A stretch of DNA of 64,000 nucleotides from Phycisphaerae bacterium (GCA_030745875.1 JASLNT010000049.1:1-64000); one strand, 5' to 3'; shown: positions 27,382 through 38,039, numbered from the stretch's first letter. Notes: generated by a model from the sequence alone, not told the origin. Numbers and translations: made by a program.

Positions 27382-29846
27382 TCAGTCTTCGGCAGCGGTT
27401 GCTTGATTTCGTAGATTACTGCTCCCGCCACCGCCAGTACGGCGAACAGGAGCACGCCCCAGATCATGTTGTTGCCCATCGCCTTAATGACCGCCGGGAA
27501 GTCCGGTTGGCCTTTCTGAGACAAGTGCGCCCACAGATGCGCCGCTGCTGAGCCCAGACCTGCGATCAGTCCGCAAATCATCGCCAGAAGCGCCCTTGTG
27601 GTGCGCGTGGCGCTTCCGGCGTATCGTGTGGCTCCGGCTCCGATCAGGAGCGGGAGCACTATCAGCACCGGCCAGACGTCCAGAATGCCCGGCAGCGAGC
27701 CCCATATCTCCAGGCAGACCCATTCGCTGAGAATGAACAACCCCACGCCGATAGCGGCTACCGGAAGGATATGCCATTTTCGCACCGGGAGACTCTTGCG
27801 GTGCTCGAATATCGTGGTCATTCTGCGCCTGATCGTAAGGGGCATGTTGTAGAATTGTCCGAACACGGCGTGCTCGAGCAGTGCGCCGTGTTCCCCGAAA
27901 ACGGGGACGACATGCGCCGCTCCAGTGGCCCAGTGCCCGGCCATGAATCGCGCCAACGCCGGATATCGATACGCCATCTGAATTGGAAACGCCAGGTACC
28001 CGACGTACTTGAAGAAGCCCAGAAACAGGGCGATGTTGTAATCCTTGAAGTTCCGCTCCCTGATGGCGAGATAGACAACGTAAAGCCCGCGAACCAGGGA
28101 ACCGGGCGAAACGGGCGTTACCTGGAAGGCGGCGATTATGAGCGCTCCCTCTTCGTAAGCATTGGGTCGTTCCGGGTGCGCCCAGACCCAGATTGTCGCG
28201 GTGATCACCGAGACGATCTGCGTAATCGGGAGCGTGCACACATGCACCGCCAGGCTCTTGAGGTACTTTTGGATATACGGGTCGCCGAGTTGCGATTCGA
28301 TCAACGAGGCGTCCTCTTCGCTGAGCATGCGGCTTTTTCGACCGGCTGCAAGCATCTCACGGAGCCACTGCTCGCGCGCTTTGGCGTTGAAGAACAGCAG
28401 GAACGGTCTGACGAAGATGTAATGCAGTTTGGTGCTGACGTAGCGCCAATCCGTCAGCCCGCGGTGCATGAATACGGGCAGAAACGACATCAACTCATGC
28501 CCCGCCAGATGAAAAGGACGCTTCGACAGCGCCATGGCCCGCTCACCGGAAACGCGTCCGTCGCGATGCCACGTCATCAGCTTCTCCAGGAACCTTCCCT
28601 GCGAGGCCCGCAGCGCGTAATGCCATGACTTTACGATCCTGCCGCAGTGTTTCCTGTAGATTGCGTTGCCCCACATCCTTCGCGGTCCCTTGCTCAATCT
28701 CGGGCCCAGCCATGCGATCACGAACAGGGCGATTCCAAGCGGCCAGGACAGCGCGCCGGCCAGGCAGGCCCAGATGAAGCCCGCCAGAGCCCCGAATCTG
28801 CACAGTCCTCCGATCATGCCGGTTATGGCGAACATTATCGCCTTGAAGCGATTGGCCCTGAGCGAAGCGGTGAACTGTTCGTCTGCGACTCCCTGGACGT
28901 TGGCGGCGGCGATTGAGCTTTCGATCATGGTCGACCAGAGCCTGCCGCTGTACAGCAGTCGCGCGTGGTTGTGGGTTATGTCGGGTATCGAGTTGCGATA
29001 GGTTTCTTCGACGGACTTAAGCTCGTCCATCGCAGGGCCCATGTCGGCGAAGGTCTCGGCGTGAGCGTCGATGTATTGCTGGAGCTTACGCAGGTTACCC
29101 CGGTCGAACTGCACCAGCGACCCGCGGGCGATGCCCTTGAATATCAGCGGAATGTCTCCCGGCGACATCGGAAGGAAGGGCAGCAGCGCCAATCCGGCGC
29201 GAAAATCCACCGCCGTAAGCCCGTCGGCGGGCCCGTCGCCCGCATCGTTTCGCTTCAGCACGTTGGGCTGAGATTTACAAGTGCCCCATTCGTATTGGCG
29301 TGCGAATTCGTGCGCTCCAATCTCGTGGAGGAGGTCTACGAAGTCAGCCATGAATCGCCGCTTGGCGCGGTATTCGGGCGATCCGAGTTGCGCCTCGTCG
29401 ACTTTCTTGCCCTTTAGGTGTTGCTTGAGAACGTCAATATGGTTGTCGACTTCGAGATCCCATACGCGGCCGTCGATCCACTCGCTGAGCTCCCCGCAGC
29501 TTCCTATCGTTCGGTCGATGAACGTGGCGTGAATGTCGACCACGGATTTCTCGTCGCCGAATTTCAGGCCCGCCGCGCGTCGGATAAATTTCTGCCACAG
29601 TGCCCCGGCCCGTGCGGCCGCCGGGTTCAACTGCAATTGGAACGAGCCCTGGAATCCGATCCGATAGATTATGTTCCTGAACGCCAATGATCCTCTCGAC
29701 GGAGGGACCAGGATCTTCATTGCGTATTTTTCGCCGACGGTCAATCCGTCGGGTGATTCGCCCTCGGAATCGATTTCCAGAACTTTTACGCGGTAGACTT
29801 GTCCGGCGAACCCGCCCCCGACGAACTTGTCGATCTCAAGGCGCAC
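27378..29846 (-). CDS. Kinase-like membrane protein with altered catalytic motifs
   Basis: An 822-residue protein from the only canonical in-frame start, a GTG without a ribosome site. The N-terminal ~300 residues resemble a protein kinase: glycine loop GGGFAGQVYRV (10-20), YAMKIL with Lys44, a catalytic-loop-like GTCKSQPNVL (188-197) lacking the usual Asp, and DFR (214-216) where kinases have DFG. About seven hydrophobic segments follow (roughly 337-385, 530-555, 600-625, 690-715, 722-770, 795-815). The kinase region would face the cytoplasm. The reading frame continues open and protein-like for 58 codons upstream. The fold call rests on motifs only. It could be a pseudokinase or an ABC1/RIO-like atypical kinase. 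Confidence 0.7.
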   Translation of the reverse strand: MRLEIDKFVGGGFAGQVYRVKVLEIDSEGESPDGLTVGEKYAMKILVPPSRGSLAFRNIIYRIGFQGSFQLQLNPAAARAGALWQKFIRRAAGLKFGDEKSVVDIHATFIDRTIGSCGELSEWIDGRVWDLEVDNHIDVLKQHLKGKKVDEAQLGSPEYRAKRRFMADFVDLLHEIGAHEFARQYEWGTCKSQPNVLKRNDAGDGPADGLTAVDFRAGLALLPFLPMSPGDIPLIFKGIARGSLVQFDRGNLRKLQQYIDAHAETFADMGPAMDELKSVEETYRNSIPDITHNHARLLYSGRLWSTMIESSIAAANVQGVADEQFTASLRANRFKAIMFAITGMIGGLCRFGALAGFIWACLAGALSWPLGIALFVIAWLGPRLSKGPRRMWGNAIYRKHCGRIVKSWHYALRASQGRFLEKLMTWHRDGRVSGERAMALSKRPFHLAGHELMSFLPVFMHRGLTDWRYVSTKLHYIFVRPFLLFFNAKAREQWLREMLAAGRKSRMLSEEDASLIESQLGDPYIQKYLKSLAVHVCTLPITQIVSVITATIWVWAHPERPNAYEEGALIIAAFQVTPVSPGSLVRGLYVVYLAIRERNFKDYNIALFLGFFKYVGYLAFPIQMAYRYPALARFMAGHWATGAAHVVPVFGEHGALLEHAVFGQFYNMPLTIRRRMTTIFEHRKSLPVRKWHILPVAAIGVGLFILSEWVCLEIWGSLPGILDVWPVLIVLPLLIGAGATRYAGSATRTTRALLAMICGLIAGLGSAAAHLWAHLSQKGQPDFPAVIKAMGNNMIWGVLLFAVLAVAGAVIYEIKQPLPKTD

Positions 29847-30174
29847 CGTTGCTGTTGCGCTGTCGTTAACACCGGTGACTTCATAGGTTAACTCTTGCCC
29901 CGCATCGTATCTTGACGTCCGCGTGGGGCGGATCAGCTCTTGTTGATCGAACTGACAGGCCAGTTCGCGTCGGATTTCATCTTGATGGCTGGTTACGATT
30001 ATTAACTCCCGGCGGTCTGGTTATCAGCGTCTATCTACTATCGGTTGTTCGGCTCGCTGAGATAAAGGGATTGCTGAAGAGAGCCTGCTATGGTACTCTC
30101 CGGCGATTTTAATCGACGATTCTACCGTGGACAGCGTTGTCCCGGACCAACGTAACGTATTGCAGGAAAACATC
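29847..30174. other. Divergent intergenic region holding an open N-terminal extension
   Basis: This 328-base gap lies between the reverse kinase-like gene and forward carB. From 29847 to 30020 the minus-strand frame of the kinase-like gene stays open (58 codons after a TAA at 30021-30023) and reads as plausible protein, including SRYDAGQELTYEVTGV just before the annotated start. No ATG, GTG or TTG occurs in frame there; all three ATGs are in another frame. GGGAG is present near 30008-30012. The carB side shows AGGA before its ATG but no clear sigma-70 promoter. Confidence 0.5.
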
Positions 30175-33100
30175 ATGCCTCGCAGGGACGATCTAGAGAC
30201 AATCATGTTAATCGGCTCGGGCCCGATAGTTATCGGGCAGGGCTGCGAATTCGACTATTCCGGTACGCAGGCATGCAAGGCCCTGCGCGAGGAAGGATAC
30301 CGCATTGTGCTGGTGAATTCCAACCCCGCTACGATTATGACCGATCCGGAATTCGCCGATCGCACGTACATTGAGCCTATTACTCCCCAGGCCGTCGCAA
30401 AAATAATCGCCGCCGAACGCCCCGATGCGCTCCTGCCGACACTCGGCGGGCAGACGGGGCTCAACACCGCCGTGGCGGTCGCAGACGCCGGCGTGCTGGA
30501 GGAATTCGGCGTCGAGATGATCGGCGCCACACGCGAGGTTATCCACCGCGCCGAGGATCGCACCGAGTTTAAAAACATTTGCCTGGGCATCGGGCTGGAC
30601 GTGCCCCGCAGCGGTGTGGCCCATACGATGGAAGACGCCCGGAAGATAGTCGCCGACGTGGGCCTGCCCGTTTGCATTCGACCTGCATATACGCTGGGCG
30701 GAACGGGCGGCGGGTTTGCGTTCAACAGCACCGAGTTCGAGGAAATCGCCGCACGCGGGCTGGAGTATTCGCCAATCAGCGAGATTCTTATCGAAGAGTC
30801 CGTGCTCGGCTGGAAGGAATACGAACTCGAGGTGATGCGCGACAAGGCCGACAACGTCGTGATCGTCTGTACGATCGAGAACTTCGATCCGATGGGCGTA
30901 CACACCGGAGATTCCATCACCGTTGCGCCCGCCCAGACGCTCACCGACAAGGAATATCAACTGATGCGCGACGCATCGGTCGCCATCATCCGCGCTATCG
31001 GCGTGGAGACAGGCGGGTCGAACATCCAGTTCGCCGTCGACCCCGAGACCGGACGGATGATTGTTGTGGAGATGAACCCGCGCGTCAGCCGATCGTCGGC
31101 GCTTGCTTCAAAGGCCACCGGTTTCCCGATCGCGAAAATAGCGGCTAAGCTGGCGGTGGGGTATACGCTCGACGAAATTTCAAACGATATTACGCGCGAG
31201 ACGCCGGCGAGCTTTGAGCCCACCATCGACTATTGCGTGACGAAAATACCGCGATGGACGTTTGAAAAATTCCCCGAGGCCGACGAGACGCTGACCACGC
31301 AGATGAAGTCGGTTGGCGAGGGCATGAGCATTGGGCGAACGTTCAAGGAATCGCTGCAGAAGGGCATCCGGTCGATGGAGGTCAAGCGGTACGGGCTCGG
31401 TCTGGACGGAAACGACAAGTGGCTCAAATCGCAGCGCGGCGAGGCCGTCGGCGGGGCCGACGACGTAAGCGGCGAGGATACGGACTATCCGATCGAAAAG
31501 GCGCACCTGCGCCGCAAACTGGCCATCCCCAGCCAGGGACGCATGTACTACGTGCGGTACGCGTTTAAGATGGGCTGGAGCGTCGAAGATGTGTTCGACA
31601 TGACAAAGATCGACCGCTGGTTTCTCACGCAGATGAAGCAGCTCATCGACTTCGAGGGCGAGCTCGCGGGCTTCGAAGGCGTTGACGACGTGTCGGACGA
31701 ACTGTTGGGGCGAGCCAAGCGGTGGGGATACAGCGATATCCAACTGGCGACTATCTGGAGCACGACGCCTGAGGCGATACGCCAGGCGCGAAACGCTCGG
31801 GGCATTACACCGGTGTATAAACTCGTCGACACCTGCGCTGCGGAGTTCGAGGCGCATACGCCTTATTACTACTCGACATACGAGACGCCCATCCGCCGGA
31901 TTACAGACGGTGACGTATCCGAGTACGTCGACGACGAAGTCCGCATCACAGACAAGAAGAAGATCGTGATTTTGGGCGGCGGGCCGAACCGTATCGGCCA
32001 GGGCATCGAGTTTGATTACTGCTGCGTCCATGCCGCCTTTGCGGCCCGGGAATTGGGCTACGAGTCGGTAATGGTCAACTCGAATCCCGAGACGGTTTCG
32101 ACCGATTACGATACATCCGACATGCTCTTCTTCGAGCCGCTTACGCTCGAAGACGTGCTGAACATATGCGAAAAACTTAACGGCGCTCCCCTGGGCCAGC
32201 CGGGCAATCTGCACGGCGTGATCGTGCATTTCGGCGGGCAGACCCCGCTGAACTTGGCGCGCGGGCTTGAGCAGGCGGGCGTGCCGATCATAGGCACGAG
32301 CCCCGAGTCGATCGACCTGGCTGAAGACCGAGAGCGGTTTGCACAGATACTCGACGAACTGGGCCTGCAGTCGCCTCCGAGCGGAACGGCGTATACGGTT
32401 GAAGAGGCCCGCGAAATCGCCGACCGCGTGGGCTATCCCGTGCTCGTGCGTCCCAGTTACGTACTCGGCGGGCGGGCGATGGAGATTGTTTCCGACCAGC
32501 AGCAGCTCGATATATACATGGGCAAGGCCGTCGACGCCTCGACCGTCGGGCGGGACCATCCGATCCTGGTCGATAAGTTCCTGGCAAACGCCATCGAGGT
32601 CGACGTCGACTGCATTTCCGAGTTCGGCGCCTGCCCCGACGGTACGCTGTCATGCAACGCCCGGGCGGTGGTCTGCGGCGTGATGGAGCATATCGAAGAG
32701 GCGGGCATCCATTCGGGCGACTCGGCTTGTTCGCTGCCTCCGTATTCGCTCAGTGACGAGGTCGTCGCCGAGATCAAGCGACAAACGCTCGCCCTGGCTG
32801 AGCGTCTGGGCGTGCGCGGCCTGATGAACATCCAGTTTGCGGTAAAGGATGGAGATGTTTATCTCATCGAAGTGAACCCGCGCGCCTCGCGCACCGTGCC
32901 GTTTGTCTCCAAAGCAACCGGCGTACCGTGGGCGAAGCTGGCGGCGAAGGTGATGGCGGGCATGAGTCTCGACGAACTCGAAGTCCAGGAAGCCCCCATA
33001 CCCAAACATACGTCCATCAAGGAAAGCGTTTTCCCATTCACCAAGTTCCCCGGTGTCGATGTGATACTCGGTCCGGAGATGCGATCCACCGGCGAGGTAA

Positions 33101-33594
33101 TGGGCATCGACATGAGTTTTGGAGCCGCCTTCGCCAAAAGCCAAATGGCCGCAGGGATGACCCTGCCGATGAGCGGGACAATATTCATCTCCGTCTGCGA
33201 CGCCGACAAGCCCCACGTTGTCGCGATCGGTCAGCAGCTTATGGCGATGGGCTTCGATCTGGTGGCTACCGGAGGTACTCACGAATTGCTCGCCGGCGCG
33301 GGAGTACCGGCAAGACGCGTGTCCAAACTGGCTGAGGGTCGTCCGAATATTGTCGACCTGATCACCAACGGTGAAGTCCAACTGCTGATCAACACCCCAA
33401 CCCGCCGCGGACCGGACACCGACGAAGGCAAAATACGCGCCTCAGCCACGCTCCACATGATCCCGCTGATTACCACGATTACCGCAGGCAAGGCTGCGGT
33501 TGCTGCAATAACGGCGCTGCTTGCATCGGCCCGGGAAGACGGCGGAGATCCCAGTCTGGCGTGGACAGTGAAACCGCTGCAGGAATATTTTTAA
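30175..33594 (+). CDS. carB: Carbamoyl-phosphate synthase large subunit
   Basis: A 1139-residue subunit that makes carbamoyl phosphate from bicarbonate, ammonia (from CarA) and two ATP, for arginine and pyrimidine synthesis. The ATG at 30175 gives the standard [23 protein letters not shown]. Two ATP-grasp halves are evident: the first ends at about 400, the second begins at [20 protein letters not shown]. The C-terminal MGS-like allosteric domain starts near AKSQMAAG. The protein is longer than the usual ~1070 residues because of extra sequence around the oligomerisation domain ([20 protein letters not shown] and nearby). No carA is in the window. Confidence 0.96.
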   Translation: MPRRDDLETIMLIGSGPIVIGQGCEFDYSGTQACKALREEGYRIVLVNSNPATIMTDPEFADRTYIEPITPQAVAKIIAAERPDALLPTLGGQTGLNTAVAVADAGVLEEFGVEMIGATREVIHRAEDRTEFKNICLGIGLDVPRSGVAHTMEDARKIVADVGLPVCIRPAYTLGGTGGGFAFNSTEFEEIAARGLEYSPISEILIEESVLGWKEYELEVMRDKADNVVIVCTIENFDPMGVHTGDSITVAPAQTLTDKEYQLMRDASVAIIRAIGVETGGSNIQFAVDPETGRMIVVEMNPRVSRSSALASKATGFPIAKIAAKLAVGYTLDEISNDITRETPASFEPTIDYCVTKIPRWTFEKFPEADETLTTQMKSVGEGMSIGRTFKESLQKGIRSMEVKRYGLGLDGNDKWLKSQRGEAVGGADDVSGEDTDYPIEKAHLRRKLAIPSQGRMYYVRYAFKMGWSVEDVFDMTKIDRWFLTQMKQLIDFEGELAGFEGVDDVSDELLGRAKRWGYSDIQLATIWSTTPEAIRQARNARGITPVYKLVDTCAAEFEAHTPYYYSTYETPIRRITDGDVSEYVDDEVRITDKKKIVILGGGPNRIGQGIEFDYCCVHAAFAARELGYESVMVNSNPETVSTDYDTSDMLFFEPLTLEDVLNICEKLNGAPLGQPGNLHGVIVHFGGQTPLNLARGLEQAGVPIIGTSPESIDLAEDRERFAQILDELGLQSPPSGTAYTVEEAREIADRVGYPVLVRPSYVLGGRAMEIVSDQQQLDIYMGKAVDASTVGRDHPILVDKFLANAIEVDVDCISEFGACPDGTLSCNARAVVCGVMEHIEEAGIHSGDSACSLPPYSLSDEVVAEIKRQTLALAERLGVRGLMNIQFAVKDGDVYLIEVNPRASRTVPFVSKATGVPWAKLAAKVMAGMSLDELEVQEAPIPKHTSIKESVFPFTKFPGVDVILGPEMRSTGEVMGIDMSFGAAFAKSQMAAGMTLPMSGTIFISVCDADKPHVVAIGQQLMAMGFDLVATGGTHELLAGAGVPARRVSKLAEGRPNIVDLITNGEVQLLINTPTRRGPDTDEGKIRASATLHMIPLITTITAGKAAVAAITALLASAREDGGDPSLAWTVKPLQEYF

Positions 33595-33611
33595 CGGCAT
33601 GGCAGTTGGCA

Positions 33612-33640
33612 ATTGGTCCGCCAGAGGCGGAGCAATTGGC
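33612..33640. repeat. Inverted repeat downstream of carB
   Basis: CAATTG, then TCCGCC-AGA-GGCGGA, then CAATTG again forms an interrupted stem of 12 pairs 17 bases after the carB stop. No T tract follows, so a classical intrinsic terminator is not supported, although a transcript-end hairpin is plausible. Confidence 0.4.
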
Positions 33641-33753
33641 GACGACAACGGCATGGAGGAGGACCCAATGTTGCAGGGGGTTGCATTTCGTCGTCCGAGC
33701 CGGAACAATCTATGCTTCCTCGCATACTCGCTGAATGAATAAAGGATATTACT

Positions 33754-34971
33754 ATGCATCGTCAAATCGCTATCGTGCTGGTTCTTGTGCTTGTCGTTCT
33801 TGCTGCTGCGGACATCGCTCGGGCGGCTGAGGAGTTCAAACCGCTGTTCGACGGTAAAACCCTCAAGGGTTGGAAGGCCTTGCCCGGAGGCCAGTGGGTC
33901 GTCAAGGACGGCGCTATCGTCGGAACGAGTGTGAAATCCGAACGCCGCCACGGCCTGCTGGCCAGCGAGGCCGAATACACCGATTTCGTCGTCCAGTTTA
34001 AGTTCCGCGTGATCAAGGGCGACAGCGGTTTCTACTTCCGCAGCGAGAAGGTCAAGGGCGCTGTCGGCGTGAACGGTTTCCAGATGGAGATCGACAACTC
34101 CAAAGAAGTCGGCGGACTCTACGAGACCGGAGGTCGGGCCTGGACCAAGAGGCCGGATCCCAAGCTCATCAAGAAGATATACAAGTCCGGCGAATGGAAC
34201 CAGGGTTCGATCACCGCGATCGGCAAGAATGTGACCGTCCGCATCAACGGAGAGATAACCTCCGAACTCAAGAACGATAAAGGCCGCCTGAAAGGTCATT
34301 TCGCGATGCAGTTGCACGGTGGGATGGACATGGAGGTCATGTTCAAGGACATCGAGATCCGCGACATGTCGGCCGACGGATTTCGCCCAATGTTCAACGG
34401 TAAGGACCTCACCGGCTGGAAGACCACGGGCAACTGGAAAGTCAAGGAAGGCAACATTATCGCCCTGGAGCCTCGCCCCGGCGAGCACGGATGGACGCGT
34501 TACCATGCGTATCTGACCACCGACCGCAAGTACAAGGACTTCATTCTCGATCTCGAGTTCAAGTTCAAGAAACGCGGGAATTCGGGTGTTTTCCTGCGAG
34601 TGGGCGATCCCAAAAGCCAGGTCAACAGCGGGTTCGAAGTGCAGATTCTCGACACGCACGGCAAGAAGAAGTTCGGCGCCCACGATTGCGGCGGTGTGAT
34701 CGGGACTTCGGGTCCGTCAAAGATGATGGTGAAACCCGCAGGCGAGTGGAACCGTTACGTTATCTCGGTGATCGGCTCGCAACTGAAGGTGAATCTCAAC
34801 GGTGAGCAGATCCAGGATTTCGACCTGAGCAAGACCAAACTGAAGAACCGCCCGCTGAGCGGTTACATCGGCTTTCAGGACGAAGGGAAATACCTGTGGT
34901 ATCGCAACGTTCGTATTAAAGAGCTGAATGTTGAAACCAAACCCGCAAAACCCGAAGCACCCAAGAAATAG
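33754..34971 (+). CDS. Secreted protein with two DUF1080 (3-keto-disaccharide hydrolase) domains
   Basis: A 405-residue protein with AAAGGA before the ATG and a signal peptide (MHRQIAIVLVLVLVVLAAADIARA). Two concanavalin-like DUF1080 domains follow, at about 25-205 and 210-390. Each starts with the family phrase (FKPLFDGKTLKGWKAL; FRPMFNGKDLTGWKTT) and has DSGFYFR or NSGVFLR followed by FQMEI or FEVQI. Some family members hydrolyse 3-keto-disaccharides or bind glycans. It lies 31 bases upstream of the sulfatase gene, so it is probably co-expressed with the tandem sulfatases. Confidence 0.9.
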   Translation: MHRQIAIVLVLVLVVLAAADIARAAEEFKPLFDGKTLKGWKALPGGQWVVKDGAIVGTSVKSERRHGLLASEAEYTDFVVQFKFRVIKGDSGFYFRSEKVKGAVGVNGFQMEIDNSKEVGGLYETGGRAWTKRPDPKLIKKIYKSGEWNQGSITAIGKNVTVRINGEITSELKNDKGRLKGHFAMQLHGGMDMEVMFKDIEIRDMSADGFRPMFNGKDLTGWKTTGNWKVKEGNIIALEPRPGEHGWTRYHAYLTTDRKYKDFILDLEFKFKKRGNSGVFLRVGDPKSQVNSGFEVQILDTHGKKKFGAHDCGGVIGTSGPSKMMVKPAGEWNRYVISVIGSQLKVNLNGEQIQDFDLSKTKLKNRPLSGYIGFQDEGKYLWYRNVRIKELNVETKPAKPEAPKK

Positions 34972-35002
34972 TCAAGACTTCCAGCCCAAAGGGACACCGA
35001 AT

Positions 35003-36421
35003 ATGAACGATGCACACACCCGACGCAGTTTTTTGAAAGTCGCCGGACTTGGCGCGGCCGCTTTGGCCTTGCCGGTTTCGCTGCGCGCCGCTGAGGGCAA
35101 ACGCAAGCCCAATATTATCTACATAATGGCCGACGATCTCGGTTACGGCGACTTGAGCTGCTACGGACAGAAGAAGTTCAAGACCCCGCATATCGACAAG
35201 ATGTGCGCCGAGGGCATGAAGTTCACCGATCACTACTCCGGCTCGACGGTTTGCGCCCCGTCGCGTTGCGTGCTGATGACCGGTTACCACACCGGGCACG
35301 CCTACGTTCGCGGTAATCGCGAGGTTCACCCCGAAGGCCAGGCGCCCATGCCCGCCGATATTTTCACCGTCCCGCGCATGCTGAAAAAGGCCGGTTACGT
35401 CAGCGGCATGTTCGGTAAGTGGGGGCTCGGAGCGCCCGGTTCGCCGAGCGACCCCGCCGAGCATTTCGACGAGTTCTTCGGATACAACTGTCAGCGTCAG
35501 GCACACACGTTCTATCCCAAGCACCTGTGGCATAACAAGACGAAGGTCCCGCTGGACGGTAAGACTTACTCGGCTGACCTGATTGCAGAGAAGGGCCTGG
35601 AGTTCGTCAAGGCCAATAAGGACAAGCAGTTCTTCTGCTACATGCCGACGACCGTTCCGCACGCGGCGATGCACGTTCCGGAAGAGGACCACAAACCGTG
35701 GCGTGAGAAGCTTCCCCAGTTTGAGAAAAAGATAGGCCGCTACTCCGGCCCGAAGGTGACCAACCCCATCGCCGCCTTCCCCGGGATGGTGCAGCGTATG
35801 GACAGGAGCATCGGAAAGCTATTTGCCCTGCTGAAGGAACTGAAGATCGACGACAACACTCTGGTGATCTTCACCAGCGACAACGGCGCCCACCGCGAGG
35901 GCGGGCACGATCCGAATTTCTGGGACTCCAACGGCCCGCTCAGGGGCATCAAGCGCGACTTGTACGAAGGCGGGATTCGGGCTCCGTTCATCGCCCGCTG
36001 GCCGGGCAAGATCAAGCCCGGTTCGACCACCGCTCTACCGTCAGCGTTCTGGGACTTTATGCCCACCTGCGCCGACATCGCAGGAATTGACTCGCCCAAG
36101 GGCATCGACGGGTTGAGCTATCTTCCCACACTGCTCGGCCAGGACGACAAGCAGAAGAAACACGAGTACCTATACTGGGAGTTCGGAAGCGGAAGCAAGT
36201 ATGCGATCCGCATGGGCAAATGGAAGGGCGTGCGACTGAACGCTCGCAATAACCCCGACGCGCCGCTGCAACTCTACGACCTGGAAAAGGACCTCGGTGA
36301 GACGAAAAACGTAGCGTCGGACAATCCGGAAATCGTTAAGAAGCTTCTAGGCTTAATGAAAGCGGCGCACACCGAATCGCCACTATGGTCGACGAAACCG
36401 AAACCGAGAAAGAAGAAGTAG
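35003..36421 (+). CDS. Type I sulfatase, tandem copy 1
   Basis: A 472-residue sulfatase. The ATG at 35003 begins directly before the twin-arginine signal (HTRRSFLKVAGLGAAALAL); an upstream in-frame ATG overlaps the DUF1080 gene. Metal site ADDLGYGDLS, maturation Cys84 in STVCAPSRCVLMTG, GKWGLGAPGSP and TSDNGAHREGGHDPNF. A conserved phrase FDEFFGYNCQRQAHTF suggests a specific subfamily shared with the next gene. The C-terminus is basic (KPKPRKKK). Probably one transcript with the DUF1080 gene and copy 2. Confidence 0.93.
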   Translation: MNDAHTRRSFLKVAGLGAAALALPVSLRAAEGKRKPNIIYIMADDLGYGDLSCYGQKKFKTPHIDKMCAEGMKFTDHYSGSTVCAPSRCVLMTGYHTGHAYVRGNREVHPEGQAPMPADIFTVPRMLKKAGYVSGMFGKWGLGAPGSPSDPAEHFDEFFGYNCQRQAHTFYPKHLWHNKTKVPLDGKTYSADLIAEKGLEFVKANKDKQFFCYMPTTVPHAAMHVPEEDHKPWREKLPQFEKKIGRYSGPKVTNPIAAFPGMVQRMDRSIGKLFALLKELKIDDNTLVIFTSDNGAHREGGHDPNFWDSNGPLRGIKRDLYEGGIRAPFIARWPGKIKPGSTTALPSAFWDFMPTCADIAGIDSPKGIDGLSYLPTLLGQDDKQKKHEYLYWEFGSGSKYAIRMGKWKGVRLNARNNPDAPLQLYDLEKDLGETKNVASDNPEIVKKLLGLMKAAHTESPLWSTKPKPRKKK

Positions 36422-36561
36422 GCGTTAGCAGGGCGGTTGTAGCGGTTTGATATGCGATCTTAGTGTTCGCCCGGGCTTGTCATGGCGAATGGCGGCGTGT
36501 GTACTATGTGTATACGGGCTAGAGGACCGACCCATGACCAGGACACTAAGGAAGCATCGAA

Positions 36562-37983
36562 GTGAATAATGCACGCACACGACGCAGTTTTCTCAAGGTC
36601 GCCGGACTCGGGGCGGTCGCCTTGGCGTCGCCGATTTCGCTTCGCGCCGCGGAAGGCCAACGCAAGCCCAACATTATATACATAATGGCTGACGATCTGG
36701 GCTATGGCGACCTGAGTTGCTACGGGCAGAAGAAGTTCACCACCCCGCATCTCGACAAGATGCGGGCCGAGGGGATGAAGTTCACCGACCATTATTCCGG
36801 CTCGACGGTTTGCGCCCCGTCGCGTTGCGTGCTGATGACCGGGCTGCACACCGGGCACGCTCACGTTCGGGGCAATCGCGGTGTCAAGCCCGAGGGTCAG
36901 GCCCCCATGCCCGCTGACATTTTCACCGTCCCGCGCATGCTCAAGAAAGCGGGTTACGTCACCGGCATGTTCGGTAAGTGGGGGCTTGGCGCGCCGGGCT
37001 CACCGAGCGATCCGGCTGAACATTTCGACGAGTTCTTCGGGTACAACTGTCAGGGGCAGGCCCACACGTACTATCCCGGGCATCTGTGGCGTAACAGGAC
37101 GAAGGTGCGATTGGACGGCAAGACCTACAGCGCTGACCTTATCGCGGAAAAGGGTCTCGAGTTCATCAAGGCCAACAAGGACAAACCGTTCTTCTGCTAC
37201 ATGCCCACGACCGTTCCGCACGCCTCGATGCACGTGCCGGAAGATTCGCACAAACAGTGGCGCGAGAAATTCCCGCAGTTCGAAAAGAAGATCGGGCGTT
37301 ATTCCGGCCCGAAGGTCACCAACCCGATCGCAGCGTTCGCGGGCATGGTCACGCGCCTCGACAGCAGCATTGGAAAACTCCTGGCGCTGCTGAAGGAGCT
37401 GAAGATCGATGACAACACGCTGGTGATCTTCACAAGCGACAACGGTCCGCACCGCGAGGGCGGGCACGATCCGAACTTCTTCAACTCCAACGGACCGCTG
37501 AAGGGAATAAAGCGCGACCTGTACGAAGGCGGTATTCGCGTACCGTTCATCGCCCGCTGGCCGGGTAAGGTCAAGGCCGGCTCGACGACCGCTCTACCGT
37601 CGGCGTTCTGGGACTTCATGCCCACCTGCGCCGACATCGCAGGCGTCCAGTCGCCCAAGGGTATCGACGGGTTGAGCTATCTGCCCACGCTGCTCGGACA
37701 GGACGACAAGCAGAAGAAACACGAGTATCTCTACTGGGAGTTTTTCGAGGGCGGGGGGAAGGACGCGGTGCGTATGGGCAAGTGGAAGGGCGTCCGCACA
37801 GGAACGCGGAGGAACCCCGACGCGCCGCTGCAACTGTTCGACCTGGACAGGGACCTCGGAGAGACCAGGAACGTAGCGTCGGACAATCCGGAAATGGTCA
37901 AGAAACTAATGGGCTTCATAAAAGCAGCCCACACCGAATCACCACTCTGGCCCAGCAAACCAAAACCGAGGAAGAAAAAGTAG
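36562..37983 (+). CDS. Type I sulfatase, tandem copy 2
   Basis: A 473-residue close paralogue of the preceding gene: almost every motif block is shared, including TRRSFLKVAGLGA, STVCAPSRCVLMTG (Cys84), GKWGLGAPGSPSDPAEHFDEF and the KPKPRKKK end. It starts at a GTG with AGGA upstream. Differences concentrate in surface segments, for example FEGGGKDAVRMG versus GSGSKYAIRMG near the C-terminus, suggesting drift in substrate preference after duplication (inference). The gene stops 107 bases before the end of the convergent sulfatase. Confidence 0.93.
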   Translation: MNNARTRRSFLKVAGLGAVALASPISLRAAEGQRKPNIIYIMADDLGYGDLSCYGQKKFTTPHLDKMRAEGMKFTDHYSGSTVCAPSRCVLMTGLHTGHAHVRGNRGVKPEGQAPMPADIFTVPRMLKKAGYVTGMFGKWGLGAPGSPSDPAEHFDEFFGYNCQGQAHTYYPGHLWRNRTKVRLDGKTYSADLIAEKGLEFIKANKDKPFFCYMPTTVPHASMHVPEDSHKQWREKFPQFEKKIGRYSGPKVTNPIAAFAGMVTRLDSSIGKLLALLKELKIDDNTLVIFTSDNGPHREGGHDPNFFNSNGPLKGIKRDLYEGGIRVPFIARWPGKVKAGSTTALPSAFWDFMPTCADIAGVQSPKGIDGLSYLPTLLGQDDKQKKHEYLYWEFFEGGGKDAVRMGKWKGVRTGTRRNPDAPLQLFDLDRDLGETRNVASDNPEMVKKLMGFIKAAHTESPLWPSKPKPRKKK

Positions 37984-38039
37984 TCGCCGACCTGAAACGC
38001 CTGGCGGAGTGAGTCTGCGGCGTCGCTGCTTCGTTTAGC

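Noticed and set aside
31180..32559. 459-codon reverse ORF opposite carB
   Set aside because: It lies wholly antisense to a well-conserved gene. It has no ribosome site or domain motif; long antisense frames are expected in GC-rich coding DNA.
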